Source: Prolixibacteraceae bacterium (GTDB lineage Bacteria; Bacteroidota; Bacteroidia; Bacteroidales; Prolixibacteraceae). From it: a stretch of 64,000 nucleotides of DNA. Below, one piece after another: positions 53,591-62,567 of the stretch (the first letter of the stretch is position 1; every line of letters starts with the position of its first letter). The DNA lies in assembly GCA_019720755.1 (NCBI GenBank), contig CP081303.1, positions 2,728,001 through 2,792,000 of the forward strand. The letters run 5' to 3'. A program made the translations under genes and the position numbers. The notes beneath the pieces are model-generated. The model was not told the DNA's origin, searched no databases, and saw only the letters and a program-made list of their open reading frames with translations.

Positions 53591-53620
53591 TTTGGATTTT
53601 AAAATGAATGCCTACTTTTA
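53591..53620 (+). promoter_or_regulatory. Putative promoter of the kdgK-eda unit
   Basis: TTTG at 53591-53594 and TACTTTTA at 53613-53620 are spaced by 18 bases. This is close to the Bacteroidota consensus TTTG-N19-TAnnTTTG, with one mismatch in the -7 box. It would give a leader of about 90 bases before kdgK. Confidence 0.5.
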
Positions 53621-53715
53621 CAATCGATTGCACAAGCAAATAGTAAAATTATTATATAAATCCATCACAACTCCATGTAAAAGTGGAGAATAGTGACCAA
53701 AGTTATTATCAGACG

Positions 53716-54753
53716 ATGACAAAAAAAGTAGTTACTTTCGGAGAGATTATGTTGCGTCTAGCAACTCCAGGTTATTTACGTTTTTCTCAATCAAAAGAGT
53801 TCACTGCAACTTTTGGAGGAGGAGAAGCAAACGTAGCAGTTTCATTAGCTAACTATGGTATTCCTGTAGACTTCGTAACTCGCCTTCCAAAGAATGACAT
53901 TGGAGATTGCGCAATGAAAGATCTTCGCAAATATGGTGTAAATGTTGACAATATTGTTTGGGGTGGAGAGAGATTAGGTATCTATTTTTTAGAAACAGGA
54001 GCTGTAACAAGGGCATCAAATGTAGTTTATGACCGTGCTCATTCGGCTATCTCTTCAATCGAATTAGGAATGATTGATTGGGATGAAGTTTTCGCTGACA
54101 CACAGTGGTTTCACTGGACTGGTATTACACCAGCTCTTTCTCAAGAAGCTTGCGATGTACTAGCAGAAGCTATTAAGAAAGCAAACGAAAAAGGAATTAC
54201 TGTATCTACTGATTTGAACTACAGAAAGAAACTTTGGAACTATGGTAAGACTGCAAATGAAGTGATGCCAGATCTAGTAGCTGGTTGTGACGTAGTTCTT
54301 GGTAACGAAGAAGATGCTGCAATGGTTCTTGACATTCACCCAGAAGGTGTGGACGTAACAGGAGGTCATGTAGAAGGAGCTGCATACGAATCAGTTTCTC
54401 GTCAAATCATGGATCGTTTCCCACGTGTAAAGAAAGTGATCACTACACTTCGTGGATCAATCTCTGCAAACCATAACTCATGGGCAGGTGTACTATATGA
54501 TGGAGAAAAACTTTATGAATCACCACAATACCAAATCACTCACATTGTAGACCGTGTAGGTGGTGGAGATTCATTTATGGGTGGACTAATCTACGGATTA
54601 ATCTCTTATCCAAATGATGATCAAAAAGCACTTAACTTCGCTGTTGCTGCTTCTTGTTTGAAGCACACAATCTACGGGGACTACAACCTAGCAACCGTAT
54701 CAGAAGTTGAAAAGCTTATGTCTGGAGATGCCTCTGGACGTGTATCACGATAA
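53716..54753 (+). CDS. kdgK: 2-dehydro-3-deoxygluconokinase (PfkB family)
   Basis: A 345-residue PfkB-type sugar kinase. N-terminal GEIMLRLATPGYLRFSQSKE and FGGGEANVAVSLANYG bind the sugar, and the second signature VDRVGGGDSFMGGLIYG holds the anion hole and catalytic Asp. The product is assigned as KDG kinase (ATP + 2-keto-3-deoxygluconate to KDPG) because the next gene is KDPG aldolase; together they finish uronate degradation. The start at 53716 (MTKKVVTFGE) fits the family; the frame is open 11 codons upstream. A hairpin lies between it and eda. Confidence 0.92.
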   Translation: MTKKVVTFGEIMLRLATPGYLRFSQSKEFTATFGGGEANVAVSLANYGIPVDFVTRLPKNDIGDCAMKDLRKYGVNVDNIVWGGERLGIYFLETGAVTRASNVVYDRAHSAISSIELGMIDWDEVFADTQWFHWTGITPALSQEACDVLAEAIKKANEKGITVSTDLNYRKKLWNYGKTANEVMPDLVAGCDVVLGNEEDAAMVLDIHPEGVDVTGGHVEGAAYESVSRQIMDRFPRVKKVITTLRGSISANHNSWAGVLYDGEKLYESPQYQITHIVDRVGGGDSFMGGLIYGLISYPNDDQKALNFAVAASCLKHTIYGDYNLATVSEVEKLMSGDASGRVSR

Positions 54754-54776
54754 GTATTTAAGAAATCTGAATTATT

Positions 54777-54813
54777 AAAAAGTACTGTGGTTATTAAAAC
54801 CACAGTACTTTTA
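54777..54813 (+). terminator. Hairpin with T run between kdgK and eda (attenuator)
   Basis: Arms AAAAGTACTGTGGTT and AACCACAGTACTTTT with a five-base loop, followed by TTTAC. It has all the features of an intrinsic terminator, yet lies in the middle of a functional pair, 17 bases before the eda start. Partial termination would lower eda relative to kdgK. Confidence 0.7.
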
Positions 54814-54829
54814 CTCAAAACAAGAAACA

Positions 54830-55501
54830 ATGGCTCGTTTTAGCAAGTTAGAGGTAATTGCACAAATGAAAGAGACTGGCATGATCCCAGTTTTTTTCCA
54901 CAATGATATAGATGTTTGTAAGAATATTGTAAAAGCATGCTACGAAGGTGGTGTACGTGTATTCGAATTTACAAACCGTGGAGATTTTGCTCACGAAATT
55001 TTCGCAGAATTAGTAAAATGGGGTGCAGTAGAAACTCCAGATATGATTCTAGGTATTGGATCTATCGTAGAAGCAGCAACAGCTGCTCTTTATATTCAAT
55101 TGGGAGCAAACTTTGTTGTAGCACCACTTCTTCATGAAGAGACAGCAAAAGTATGTAATCGTAGAGGTATTCTATGGTCTCCTGGATGTGGATCTGTTTC
55201 AGAAGTAGGAAAAGCTCTAGAGCTTGGTTCTGAAGTTGCAAAGGTATTCCCAGGATCACAGGTTGGTGGACCAGCTTTTGTAAAATCAGTAAAAGCTCCA
55301 ATGCCATGGGCTCTAATGATGCCTACAGGTGGAGTTACTCCTACTAAGGAGAACCTAGAAGGATGGTTTAACGCAGGTGTTACTTGTGTTGGTATGGGAT
55401 CTCAACTAATCACAAAAGAGATTATCAAAGGAGCTAAGTATGCAGAGCTTACAGCACAAGTAAAAGAAGCAATGGCAGTAATACGCGATTTGCGTTCATA
55501 A
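54830..55501 (+). CDS. eda: KDPG / 4-hydroxy-2-oxoglutarate aldolase
   Basis: A 223-residue class I aldolase that splits 2-keto-3-deoxy-6-phosphogluconate into pyruvate and glyceraldehyde 3-phosphate. The Schiff-base Lys138 lies in EVAKVFPGS, Glu46 in VRVFEFTNRGD is the acid/base, and GPAFVKSVKAPMPWALMMPTGGV closes the phosphate site. It works with the kinase upstream in uronate (for example alginate or pectin) catabolism. It is separated from kdgK by 76 bases holding a terminator-like hairpin and is followed by a normal terminator. Confidence 0.95.
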   Translation: MARFSKLEVIAQMKETGMIPVFFHNDIDVCKNIVKACYEGGVRVFEFTNRGDFAHEIFAELVKWGAVETPDMILGIGSIVEAATAALYIQLGANFVVAPLLHEETAKVCNRRGILWSPGCGSVSEVGKALELGSEVAKVFPGSQVGGPAFVKSVKAPMPWALMMPTGGVTPTKENLEGWFNAGVTCVGMGSQLITKEIIKGAKYAELTAQVKEAMAVIRDLRS

Positions 55502-55553
55502 TATCTTCTCTTTGTTGATAAAGATTAAGACCTCTTTAATTTAGCAATTGACT

Positions 55554-55590
55554 AAAAGAGGATGTTCTCGTTTGAACATCCTCTTTCTTC
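55554..55590. terminator. Terminator between eda and the converging barrel-protein gene
   Basis: Arms AAAGAGGATGTTC and GAACATCCTCTTT with a six-base loop, A-rich on the left and TTC-rich on the right; it can serve both converging genes. Confidence 0.85.
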
Positions 55591-55608
55591 ATATATAGCT
55601 ATCCCTAT

Positions 55609-56046
55609 TTACTTAATATAGAGACCTATTCCTAAACCAAAATTTGTTGTTGTATTGAATTGAGCAGATACAAGAAACTTACTGACTCTAAGTCCAAGAA
55701 ATCCTCCATATTGGAAATTATCAGTGTTATATAAGCTTTGTCCATATCCGACCATTGGACCAATAGATAAAAAATTTCCTAGCTGAACACCTACCACATT
55801 ATAGAGACATCCCTTAGATATCGCATTCTCCTCAAATGCATTTTTATGATCCGAAGTGCTCTCCCCATATATTCCCCATAAAAAATTAGAATTAAAATAA
55901 CCAATGGTTCTAATAGATCGATTATAAGTATCCACACTATGGATATATTCGATCGAGAACCTCATTTTTTTTCTTTTCTCTGGGATTGATTTACCAAATA
56001 AGTTTAACGAACTTAGTACTATTAATAATAGAAATAAAGATCTCAT
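55609..56046 (-). CDS. Small exported protein, probable outer-membrane beta barrel
   Basis: A 145-residue protein with a signal peptide (SLFLLLIVLSSLNLFGKS) and alternating strands with aromatic and glycine residues (MRFSIEYIHSVDTYNR, IGYFNSNFLWGIYGE, NFLSIGPMVGYGQSLY, YGGFLGLRVSKFLVSAQF, FGLGIGLYIK). The short strands suggest an eight-stranded barrel, though the last residue is Lys rather than an aromatic. No family name can be given. It stands alone. Confidence 0.65.
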   Translation of the reverse strand: MRSLFLLLIVLSSLNLFGKSIPEKRKKMRFSIEYIHSVDTYNRSIRTIGYFNSNFLWGIYGESTSDHKNAFEENAISKGCLYNVVGVQLGNFLSIGPMVGYGQSLYNTDNFQYGGFLGLRVSKFLVSAQFNTTTNFGLGIGLYIK

Positions 56047-56363
56047 CTCCTCCCCCCTTTCTCCTTCTTTTACAATTCTCCTTTATAGATAGAACAGTAG
56101 AACATACGCTTAGTTTATTTCAAATCTCTTTTTAACACATAAAATGGTTGATTAGCAAAAAAGTATTAATATAATTAATGTCAGTACTTAAAGATAAATT
56201 TCAAATCAAGCAGATAGAACAGAAGATATTATCCTTACAAAAGTGCTTATACTCTTGATATCTAATTAAAACAATAAACTGTTTTTAACATTTAGTTAAT
56301 AATCAATCATATAAAAAAACAATTTATATTACTATTATTAAGGATGAATAAAAATAAAACCCT
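56047..56363. other. Divergent intergenic region, nothing recognised
   Basis: Just over 300 AT-rich bases between the barrel-protein gene and natA. It should hold both promoters; none could be fixed. Confidence 0.35.
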
Positions 56364-57284
56364 ATGAATATACTTGAAGTCAAAGGCGTGTCTAAAAAAT
56401 ATGCCAATCACCTTGCTCTAGATAATGTAAGTCTTTGCATTAAACCAGGCGATATATTTGGTCTTTTAGGTCCAAATGGAGCTGGAAAGACGACACTCAT
56501 TAGAATGATTAATCACATAACAGCCCCAGATACTGGAGAGATTCTTTTTATGGGAAAGAAACTTACACGCGAGATGGTTCGTAGTATTGGATATCTTCCA
56601 GAAGAGAGAGGGCTCTATCCAAAGATGAAAGTTGGAGAACAGGCTGTATACTTAGCACAACTGAAAGGGTTAAGTCGACACGAAGCACTCAAAAGACTCA
56701 AGGTATGGTTTGAAAAATTTGATATCATCAGCTGGTGGGATAAAAAGGTAAATGAATTATCCAAAGGAATGCAACAGAAAGTGCAGTTTATATGTACTAT
56801 TGTTCATGAACCAGACTTACTTATTCTTGATGAGCCATTTAGTGGTTTTGATCCTATCAATCAACAAATGCTTCAAGATGAGATTCAAAGATATAGCAAT
56901 CAAGGCAAAACGATTATCTTCTCGACCCACCAAATGCATGCTGCAGAGAATATTTGTGATAAGATGGCTTTAATCAACAAGTCGAAGAAAATATTAGATG
57001 GGGATATAAAAGAGATAATTAAAGAGTTCGGTTCCGACAAGTATCAGGTGCACTATAATTCCAATACTCCTCTATTTCAAACACCTATTGAAGGAGTCAA
57101 TCTAATAGAAAATGAGTCAGTCGATAGCAGAAGTAAATTGACTTTTGAAACGAAAGACAATACGGGCATAAAACATGTTATTAATACAGTACTTCAAGAA
57201 GGTTCTCTAATTGAATTTAAAGAACTTGTTCCAACTGTACATGAGATCTTCATTCAATGTGTATCTAACAACAACCAAAACTAG
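56364..57284 (+). CDS. natA: ABC transporter ATP-binding protein, NatA type
   Basis: A 306-residue ABC ATPase with Walker A GPNGAGKT at residues 37-44, signature LSKGMQQKVQF, Walker B LLILDEPFSGFDP and the switch histidine in STHQM. The last 90 residues form the extra C-terminal domain seen in NatA/DrrA-type exporters. It energises the permease encoded four bases downstream. NatAB of Bacillus exports Na+; in Bacteroidota the substrate is not established. Confidence 0.9.
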   Translation: MNILEVKGVSKKYANHLALDNVSLCIKPGDIFGLLGPNGAGKTTLIRMINHITAPDTGEILFMGKKLTREMVRSIGYLPEERGLYPKMKVGEQAVYLAQLKGLSRHEALKRLKVWFEKFDIISWWDKKVNELSKGMQQKVQFICTIVHEPDLLILDEPFSGFDPINQQMLQDEIQRYSNQGKTIIFSTHQMHAAENICDKMALINKSKKILDGDIKEIIKEFGSDKYQVHYNSNTPLFQTPIEGVNLIENESVDSRSKLTFETKDNTGIKHVINTVLQEGSLIEFKELVPTVHEIFIQCVSNNNQN

Positions 57285-57287
57285 ACT

Positions 57288-58568
57288 ATGAATCCTATAT
57301 CACTTGTTATAAAAAGAGAATACTTAACTCGAGTTCGCAAGAAAACATTTATTCTCTTCACAATACTAACACCTTTAATTGCTATCGGTATTAGTGTCAT
57401 TCCTGCCTTGATCATGTCGAATACAGAGGCAACGAAGACCAAAATAGGTATTCTTAATAACTACGAAGAGATAAGCTACATATTTAAGGACTCTGATAAT
57501 ATTGAATACAAAACAATTACATCAGATATCAGAGATACATATCTTGCAAGCGATGTACTAAAAAAAGAGTATGATGCAATATTAGAGGTTCCAGAAAACA
57601 TCATGGAGAAAGATCAAGTAAAGTTGATCTCCTATAAGCTACTCTCATTCAATGTGAGTACTAGATTAAAATCAAAGATATCCAATGCTATAACAAAGAT
57701 TAAGACTGAAAATATCGTCAATAAGTATGATATCCCTGGACTTGACTCTGAATTTGCTAATGCAAAAACGAGTATAAAGATAAAAGAGCAGATCATTTCC
57801 GATGATGGAGAGAAGAAAGATAGCTTTTCAGGAGTTGCTTCGGGAGTAGGATATATCCTAGGCTTTATGATCTATATGTTCATCTTCATCTATGGAGGAA
57901 TGGTGATGCAATCTGTGATGGAGGAGAAAAAGAATCGTATTGTAGAGGTTCTTATCACATCTATCAAACCTTTCCATCTAATGTTAGGTAAAATTATTGG
58001 AATTATATGTGTTGCACTTACCCAAATATTAATATGGGTTTCTCTATTTGGACTAGCACAACTATTTATGAGTTATGGAGCTCAATTGAGTCCAGAATTG
58101 ATGCAAAATGGTTTCCTTAACGACATCAAAAATGGTATTGAGGTATTAAACTTAGGATATATTGTATCGCTTTCTATTTTCTATTTCTTAGGAGGAGTAT
58201 TAGTATATAGCTCTTTAATGGCTGCTATTGGAGCAGCAGTAGACAATCAAGAAGATACGCAACAATTTATGTTTATTATCATTGCACCATTACTTATTGG
58301 TATTATCCTTATTGGATCTGTGATTCAAAACCCTACAAGTTCTCTTTCAGTATGGGCTAGTATTATTCCACTTACATCCCCTATCGTGATGACTGCAAGA
58401 ATTCCATTTGATGTCCCATTGATAGAACTAATCGCATCCATGCTTTCACTAATAGTATTCTTTGTCTTATGTATTTGGTTCGCAGCAAAGATTTATGCAA
58501 CGGGAATCCTTATGTATGGAAAAAAGGTCAACTTTAAAGAGATATGGAAATGGATAAGACACTCTTAA
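57288..58568 (+). CDS. natB: ABC-2 type permease, NatB type
   Basis: A 426-residue permease with one N-terminal membrane helix (FILFTILTPLIAIGISVIPA), a periplasmic domain of about 150 residues, and five further helices in the second half (GYILGFMIYMFIFIYGGMVM, IIGIICVALTQILIWVSLF, IIAPLLIGIILIGSVI and others). The cytoplasmic EEKKNRIVEVLITSIKPFHL segment is the coupling element of the NatB/CcmB-like ABC-2 class. It partners with the ATPase encoded just upstream to form a 2+2 exporter. Confidence 0.9.
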   Translation: MNPISLVIKREYLTRVRKKTFILFTILTPLIAIGISVIPALIMSNTEATKTKIGILNNYEEISYIFKDSDNIEYKTITSDIRDTYLASDVLKKEYDAILEVPENIMEKDQVKLISYKLLSFNVSTRLKSKISNAITKIKTENIVNKYDIPGLDSEFANAKTSIKIKEQIISDDGEKKDSFSGVASGVGYILGFMIYMFIFIYGGMVMQSVMEEKKNRIVEVLITSIKPFHLMLGKIIGIICVALTQILIWVSLFGLAQLFMSYGAQLSPELMQNGFLNDIKNGIEVLNLGYIVSLSIFYFLGGVLVYSSLMAAIGAAVDNQEDTQQFMFIIIAPLLIGIILIGSVIQNPTSSLSVWASIIPLTSPIVMTARIPFDVPLIELIASMLSLIVFFVLCIWFAAKIYATGILMYGKKVNFKEIWKWIRHS

Positions 58569-58716
58569 TAAAAACAGATAATTTTGTCTTTATATTATTT
58601 TTATCTATATTGTCAAAAAATAGTTAATTGTAATGAATTTTATCAAAATAAATATGTGCTGCTGTTATAGATCCACCCAAAGGAGGCTATAGCTTTGCTG
58701 TGCATACAATATAACA

Positions 58717-58754
58717 CAAAAAAGGCCTTCTTAATTAAAGAAGGCCTTTTTTTA
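58717..58754 (+). terminator. Terminator downstream of natAB
   Basis: Arms AAAAAGGCCTTCTT and AAGAAGGCCTTTTT with a short loop and T run, 150 bases beyond natB and 57 bases before cysK. Confidence 0.85.
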
Positions 58755-58810
58755 TGAAACAAAAAATTAGTTCAAACAGTTAATATATAACTTACAAAAT
58801 CCTTCACAAA

Positions 58811-59725
58811 ATGAAAGTACATAATATCTTAGAGACTATCGGCAACACGGAACATCTTAAAATAAATAAGCTTTATAGCCTGGATTACAATATCTACACA
58901 AAAGTAGAGAAAAACAATCCTGGTGGAAGTATCAAAGATCGAATTGCCCTCTCAATGATCGAAAAAGCAGAAGAAGATGGACTGATTACTCCAGGTAAGA
59001 CAACCATCATTGAGCCAACATCAGGAAATACTGGAATCGGATTGGCATTAGTAACAGCCGTGAAAGGATACAAGCTTACATTGGTTATGCCAGAATCGAT
59101 GAGTCTTGAAAGAAGAAGAATCCTTACCGCATATGGTGCGAAATTAGAATTAACACCGAAAGAGAAAGGAATGAAAGGGGCTATTGAACGTGCAGTAGAG
59201 CTACAAAAGGAATCAAAAGACAGTTGGATACCTTCCCAGTTTGATAATCCGGCTAATAATGAAATTCATATCCAAACCACTGCACAAGAGATATTAAAAG
59301 ACTTTCCAGAAGGGATTGATTATCTAATTACAGGAGTTGGAACAGGGGGACATATCTCTGGTGTATCTAAAGTACTAAAAGAACACTTTCCAAACCTTAA
59401 GACATTTGCAGTAGAACCAGTGGATTCTCCAGTTATCAGTGGAGGAAATCCTGGACCTCACCCAATACAAGGAATTGGAGCAGGATTTATTCCAAACAAC
59501 CTAAAGTTAGAGTATATAGATGGGACAATACAAGTATCGAAAGAAGCGGCATTTGAATATGCACAACGATCAGCAAAAGAGGAAGGACTATTTGGAGGAA
59601 TTTCTTCGGGAGCATCGCTAGCAGCCATCGCACAGAAACTACCTGAAATAGAAAAGGGTTCAACGGTACTTACATTCAATTACGATACTGGAGAAAGATA
59701 TCTATCTGTTGAAGGACTATTCTAA
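58811..59725 (+). CDS. cysK: Cysteine synthase A
   Basis: A 304-residue PLP enzyme that makes cysteine from O-acetylserine and sulfide. PLP Lys42 lies in [12 protein letters not shown], the substrate loop TSGNTG at residues 70-75, the phosphate loop [10 protein letters not shown], and Ser near the C terminus in [10 protein letters not shown]. The length and the absence of a C-terminal regulatory domain fit CysK rather than cystathionine beta-synthase. It is monocistronic between two terminators, and no cysE is near. Confidence 0.95.
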   Translation: MKVHNILETIGNTEHLKINKLYSLDYNIYTKVEKNNPGGSIKDRIALSMIEKAEEDGLITPGKTTIIEPTSGNTGIGLALVTAVKGYKLTLVMPESMSLERRRILTAYGAKLELTPKEKGMKGAIERAVELQKESKDSWIPSQFDNPANNEIHIQTTAQEILKDFPEGIDYLITGVGTGGHISGVSKVLKEHFPNLKTFAVEPVDSPVISGGNPGPHPIQGIGAGFIPNNLKLEYIDGTIQVSKEAAFEYAQRSAKEEGLFGGISSGASLAAIAQKLPEIEKGSTVLTFNYDTGERYLSVEGLF

Positions 59726-59810
59726 ATAGATTATAGTGTTTTGCTTAAGTCTTTTCATTCAATCATTAATGAATCCATTGAGACTAATACGAAAGCCTTA
59801 ATAAAATAGA

Positions 59811-59848
59811 AAAGAGGGATGCTTTTATACGAGCATTCCTCTCTATTT
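59811..59848. terminator. Bidirectional terminator between cysK and the flavoprotein gene
   Basis: Arms AGAGGGATGCT and AGCATTCCTCT (one G-T wobble) around an eight-base loop, between converging genes. Confidence 0.8.
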
Positions 59849-59853
59849 ATTAT

Positions 59854-60483
59854 CTAAAATAATGTCGGAAGATCATCATTTTGAACCTTCTTTACTTTCT
59901 TTTTCTTCGGTGCAACGCGATCTAACAACCAAGACATATTCTCACCTAGTGTAGTAATCGTATTAAGTCCCTCTTCATCCTTTAAAACATCTCCTGGCAT
60001 CTTGCCATGTGCAATATTCCAATAGCTACTTCCAGGAACAATCATTTGATTGATTAAGAAGAAATTGTTCATTGCATCAAAAGCACTAATCTCTCCAGCA
60101 CGACGCACAGCAACAACCGCAGCTCCTACTTTCTTTGCTAATTTATGGTCTGCACTTCTAGTAACATATCCTGATACATCTATTAATGCCTTCATCTCAG
60201 TAGTAATGTTTGCGAAATAGACAGGAGAACCTAAGATAATTCCATCAGCTTCCACCATCTTTTCAATACAACCATTCAAGAAATCATTGTTAGAATAACA
60301 TTTCAAATCTTTTTTCTCTCTACAAACACCACAAGCTCTACAACCATTTATTTTATCACGATCAAGTCTTATCATCTCTACTTCGTGACCATGATTACTA
60401 AGAGTTTCTAACAAATGGTTAATCAGAATATCAGTATTACCTCCTTTGCGGGGGCTACCACTAAAAGCAACAATTTTAGCCAT
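59854..60483 (-). CDS. Iron-sulfur flavoprotein / flavodoxin-family NAD(P)H-FMN reductase
   Basis: A 209-residue flavodoxin-fold protein. GSPRKGGNTDIL (residues 9-20) binds FMN phosphate, and the compact cysteine motif C-x2-C-x2-C-x7-C (Cys48, 51, 54, 62) matches the [4Fe-4S] site of iron-sulfur flavoproteins (ISF). GSPVYFANITTEMKALIDVSG completes the FMN site. The family reduces oxygen, peroxide or quinones in anaerobes. A lysine-rich tail (KKKKVKKVQNDDLP) is unusual and could aid binding to an acidic partner. It is a single-gene unit. Confidence 0.88.
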   Translation of the reverse strand: MAKIVAFSGSPRKGGNTDILINHLLETLSNHGHEVEMIRLDRDKINGCRACGVCREKKDLKCYSNNDFLNGCIEKMVEADGIILGSPVYFANITTEMKALIDVSGYVTRSADHKLAKKVGAAVVAVRRAGEISAFDAMNNFFLINQMIVPGSSYWNIAHGKMPGDVLKDEEGLNTITTLGENMSWLLDRVAPKKKKVKKVQNDDLPTLF

Positions 60484-60593
60484 GACTTATCTATTTTTGG
60501 GTCTTACGGTGAAGATAAAAATTTCAACTGCGAATATCTACCACAGAGTATAAATATTCGCAGCTTATACTACCTAAATAAAATCATTTTATA

Positions 60594-62261
60594 TTAGAAT
60601 AGACCTGAAATCGATCCATCATCAGTGATATCAATCTTTTCAGCAGCAGGAGTAGCAGGCAATCCAGGCATTCTCATAATACTACCAGTAATTGGCACAA
60701 CAAAACCAGCACCAGCAGAAATCTCAATACTACGAACAGTAACCACAAAATCTTTAGGACGTCCTAATAATTTAGGATTATCGGATAAACTCTTTTGAGT
60801 CTTTGCGATACAAATTGGCAAATGAGATAGCCCTAGTTTCTCTATCTTCTTTAGATCTTTCTTTGCCTGAGCTGTATAATCCACAGCGCTAGCCCCGTAG
60901 AAAGTGGAAGCAACTGTTTTAATTTTCTTCTCTACAGACCAGCTCCAGTCGTAAAGAGGCTCTACTTTGTCAATATTTTTTTCACATGTATCTACTACCA
61001 TTTGAGCCAACTCTAGACCACCTTGGCCTCCTTTTGCCCAAATATCAACAGCAGAAGCCTTCACTCCCATTCGTTCGCATGCATCAAGAATACAAGCAAC
61101 CTCTTCATCAGAATCAGTAGGAAACTTATTGATTGCAACTACAGGATTCTTACAGAACTTCAACATATTCTCAATATGTTTCTCTAAGTTTGGAATACCG
61201 CGCTTTAGGGCATTCACATCTGGTGTAGTCAATGTCTTTACATCCATCTCACCATGATACTTTAGTGCTCGCACCGTCGCAACTAGAACTATAGAATCGG
61301 GAGATAAATTACCGTACTGACATTTAATATCAATAAATTTCTCGGCACCTAAGTCGAACCCAAAACCAGCCTCAGTCACAACATAGTCGGAGAGAGACAT
61401 ACCCATTTTAGTAGCTAAAATAGAATTTGTACCTTGAGCAATATTTGCAAATGGACCACCATGGATAATCGCTGGAGTACCTTCGATAGTCTGAGCAAGG
61501 TTGGGCTTAATAGCATCTTTCAATAAGGCAGCCATGGCTCCTTCAGCATTTAAATCTCTCGCATAAATTGCATCTCCAGAATAGGTAAAACCAACAAAGA
61601 TATTTCCTAAACGTTTCTTTAGATCTGAAAAACTTGTTGCCAAACAAAGTATAGCCATCACTTCTGATGCAGCAGTAATATCAAATCCAGTCTCTCTAGG
61701 AACGCCAGAAGTAGTACCTCCTAGTCCTAAAACAACATTACGAAGGGCGCGATCATTCATATCCATCACACGCTTCCACTCCACAGTACGTGGATCGATA
61801 CCAAGAGATCGAGTCTTACTTTGCAAATTGTTATCTATCAATGCAGCCAAAAGGTTATTTGCTTTTTCAATAGCAGAAAAATCGCCAGTAAAATGTAGAT
61901 TGATATCCTCCATAGGAAGAACTTGAGAATATCCTCCTCCTGTTGCACCCCCTTTTATTCCAAAAACAGGGCCCAAAGATGGTTCACGTAAAACAGCAGT
62001 AGTCTTTTTATTGATACGATTAAGAGCTTGTGAAAGTCCTATAGAAACCGTTGTCTTACCCTCACCTGCTGGCGTTGGAGAGATAGCAGATACTAAAATA
62101 AGTTTACTTTTTTTTACTGCAGTTTCATCAATTAAACTTAAAGGTAACTTGGCTTTATACTTACCATATTGTTCTAAATTGTCGGCATCAACACCAAGTT
62201 GATTGGCAATATTTACAATCGGTAACATCTCAACCCCTTGCGCAATATCAATATCTGTCAT
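60594..62261 (-). CDS. fhs: Formate-tetrahydrofolate ligase
   Basis: A 555-residue enzyme that activates formate on tetrahydrofolate with ATP, giving 10-formyl-THF for purines and one-carbon metabolism. The P-loop TPAGEGKTTVSIGL, the REPSLGPVFGIKGGATGGGY segment, EGTPAIIHGGPFANIAQGTN and a terminal MPGLPATPAAEKIDI are all present. The start at 62261 (MTDIDIAQGV) is chosen from family length; the frame extends 11 codons upstream. It is monocistronic, and its promoter region ends just before an IS4 insertion. Confidence 0.96.
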   Translation of the reverse strand: MTDIDIAQGVEMLPIVNIANQLGVDADNLEQYGKYKAKLPLSLIDETAVKKSKLILVSAISPTPAGEGKTTVSIGLSQALNRINKKTTAVLREPSLGPVFGIKGGATGGGYSQVLPMEDINLHFTGDFSAIEKANNLLAALIDNNLQSKTRSLGIDPRTVEWKRVMDMNDRALRNVVLGLGGTTSGVPRETGFDITAASEVMAILCLATSFSDLKKRLGNIFVGFTYSGDAIYARDLNAEGAMAALLKDAIKPNLAQTIEGTPAIIHGGPFANIAQGTNSILATKMGMSLSDYVVTEAGFGFDLGAEKFIDIKCQYGNLSPDSIVLVATVRALKYHGEMDVKTLTTPDVNALKRGIPNLEKHIENMLKFCKNPVVAINKFPTDSDEEVACILDACERMGVKASAVDIWAKGGQGGLELAQMVVDTCEKNIDKVEPLYDWSWSVEKKIKTVASTFYGASAVDYTAQAKKDLKKIEKLGLSHLPICIAKTQKSLSDNPKLLGRPKDFVVTVRSIEISAGAGFVVPITGSIMRMPGLPATPAAEKIDITDDGSISGLF

Positions 62262-62556
62262 CGTGTGTATATTAAAAGAAAAGTTGTAACTCAATTTTAC
62301 AATAAAAATAGGAACAATATTAGATAAACAAACAGCGAGAGGTACGAAAATATAGAGAATTTCTACGGATATAATTCTTTTCTTTAAATAAGGTTTCTAC
62401 TAGACATGCTAACAGAACATTAACGAATATAAATACTTACTTCAAAAACAATTTCGTAAATTTATCACTTTAATTAAAAGTTAAGTGATCCCTATTTATA
62501 TATAGTCTTTTTTTTAAGCATACATATATAAGGTAACATTACATCAATACATAGAT

Positions 62557-62567
62557 CTATTTTTTAT
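62557..62567 (+). repeat. Probable 11-bp target-site duplication of the IS4 element
   Basis: CTATTTTTTAT abuts the left terminal inverted repeat. The six bases after the right inverted repeat, CTATTT (63995-64000), begin identically before the window ends. Confidence 0.65.
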
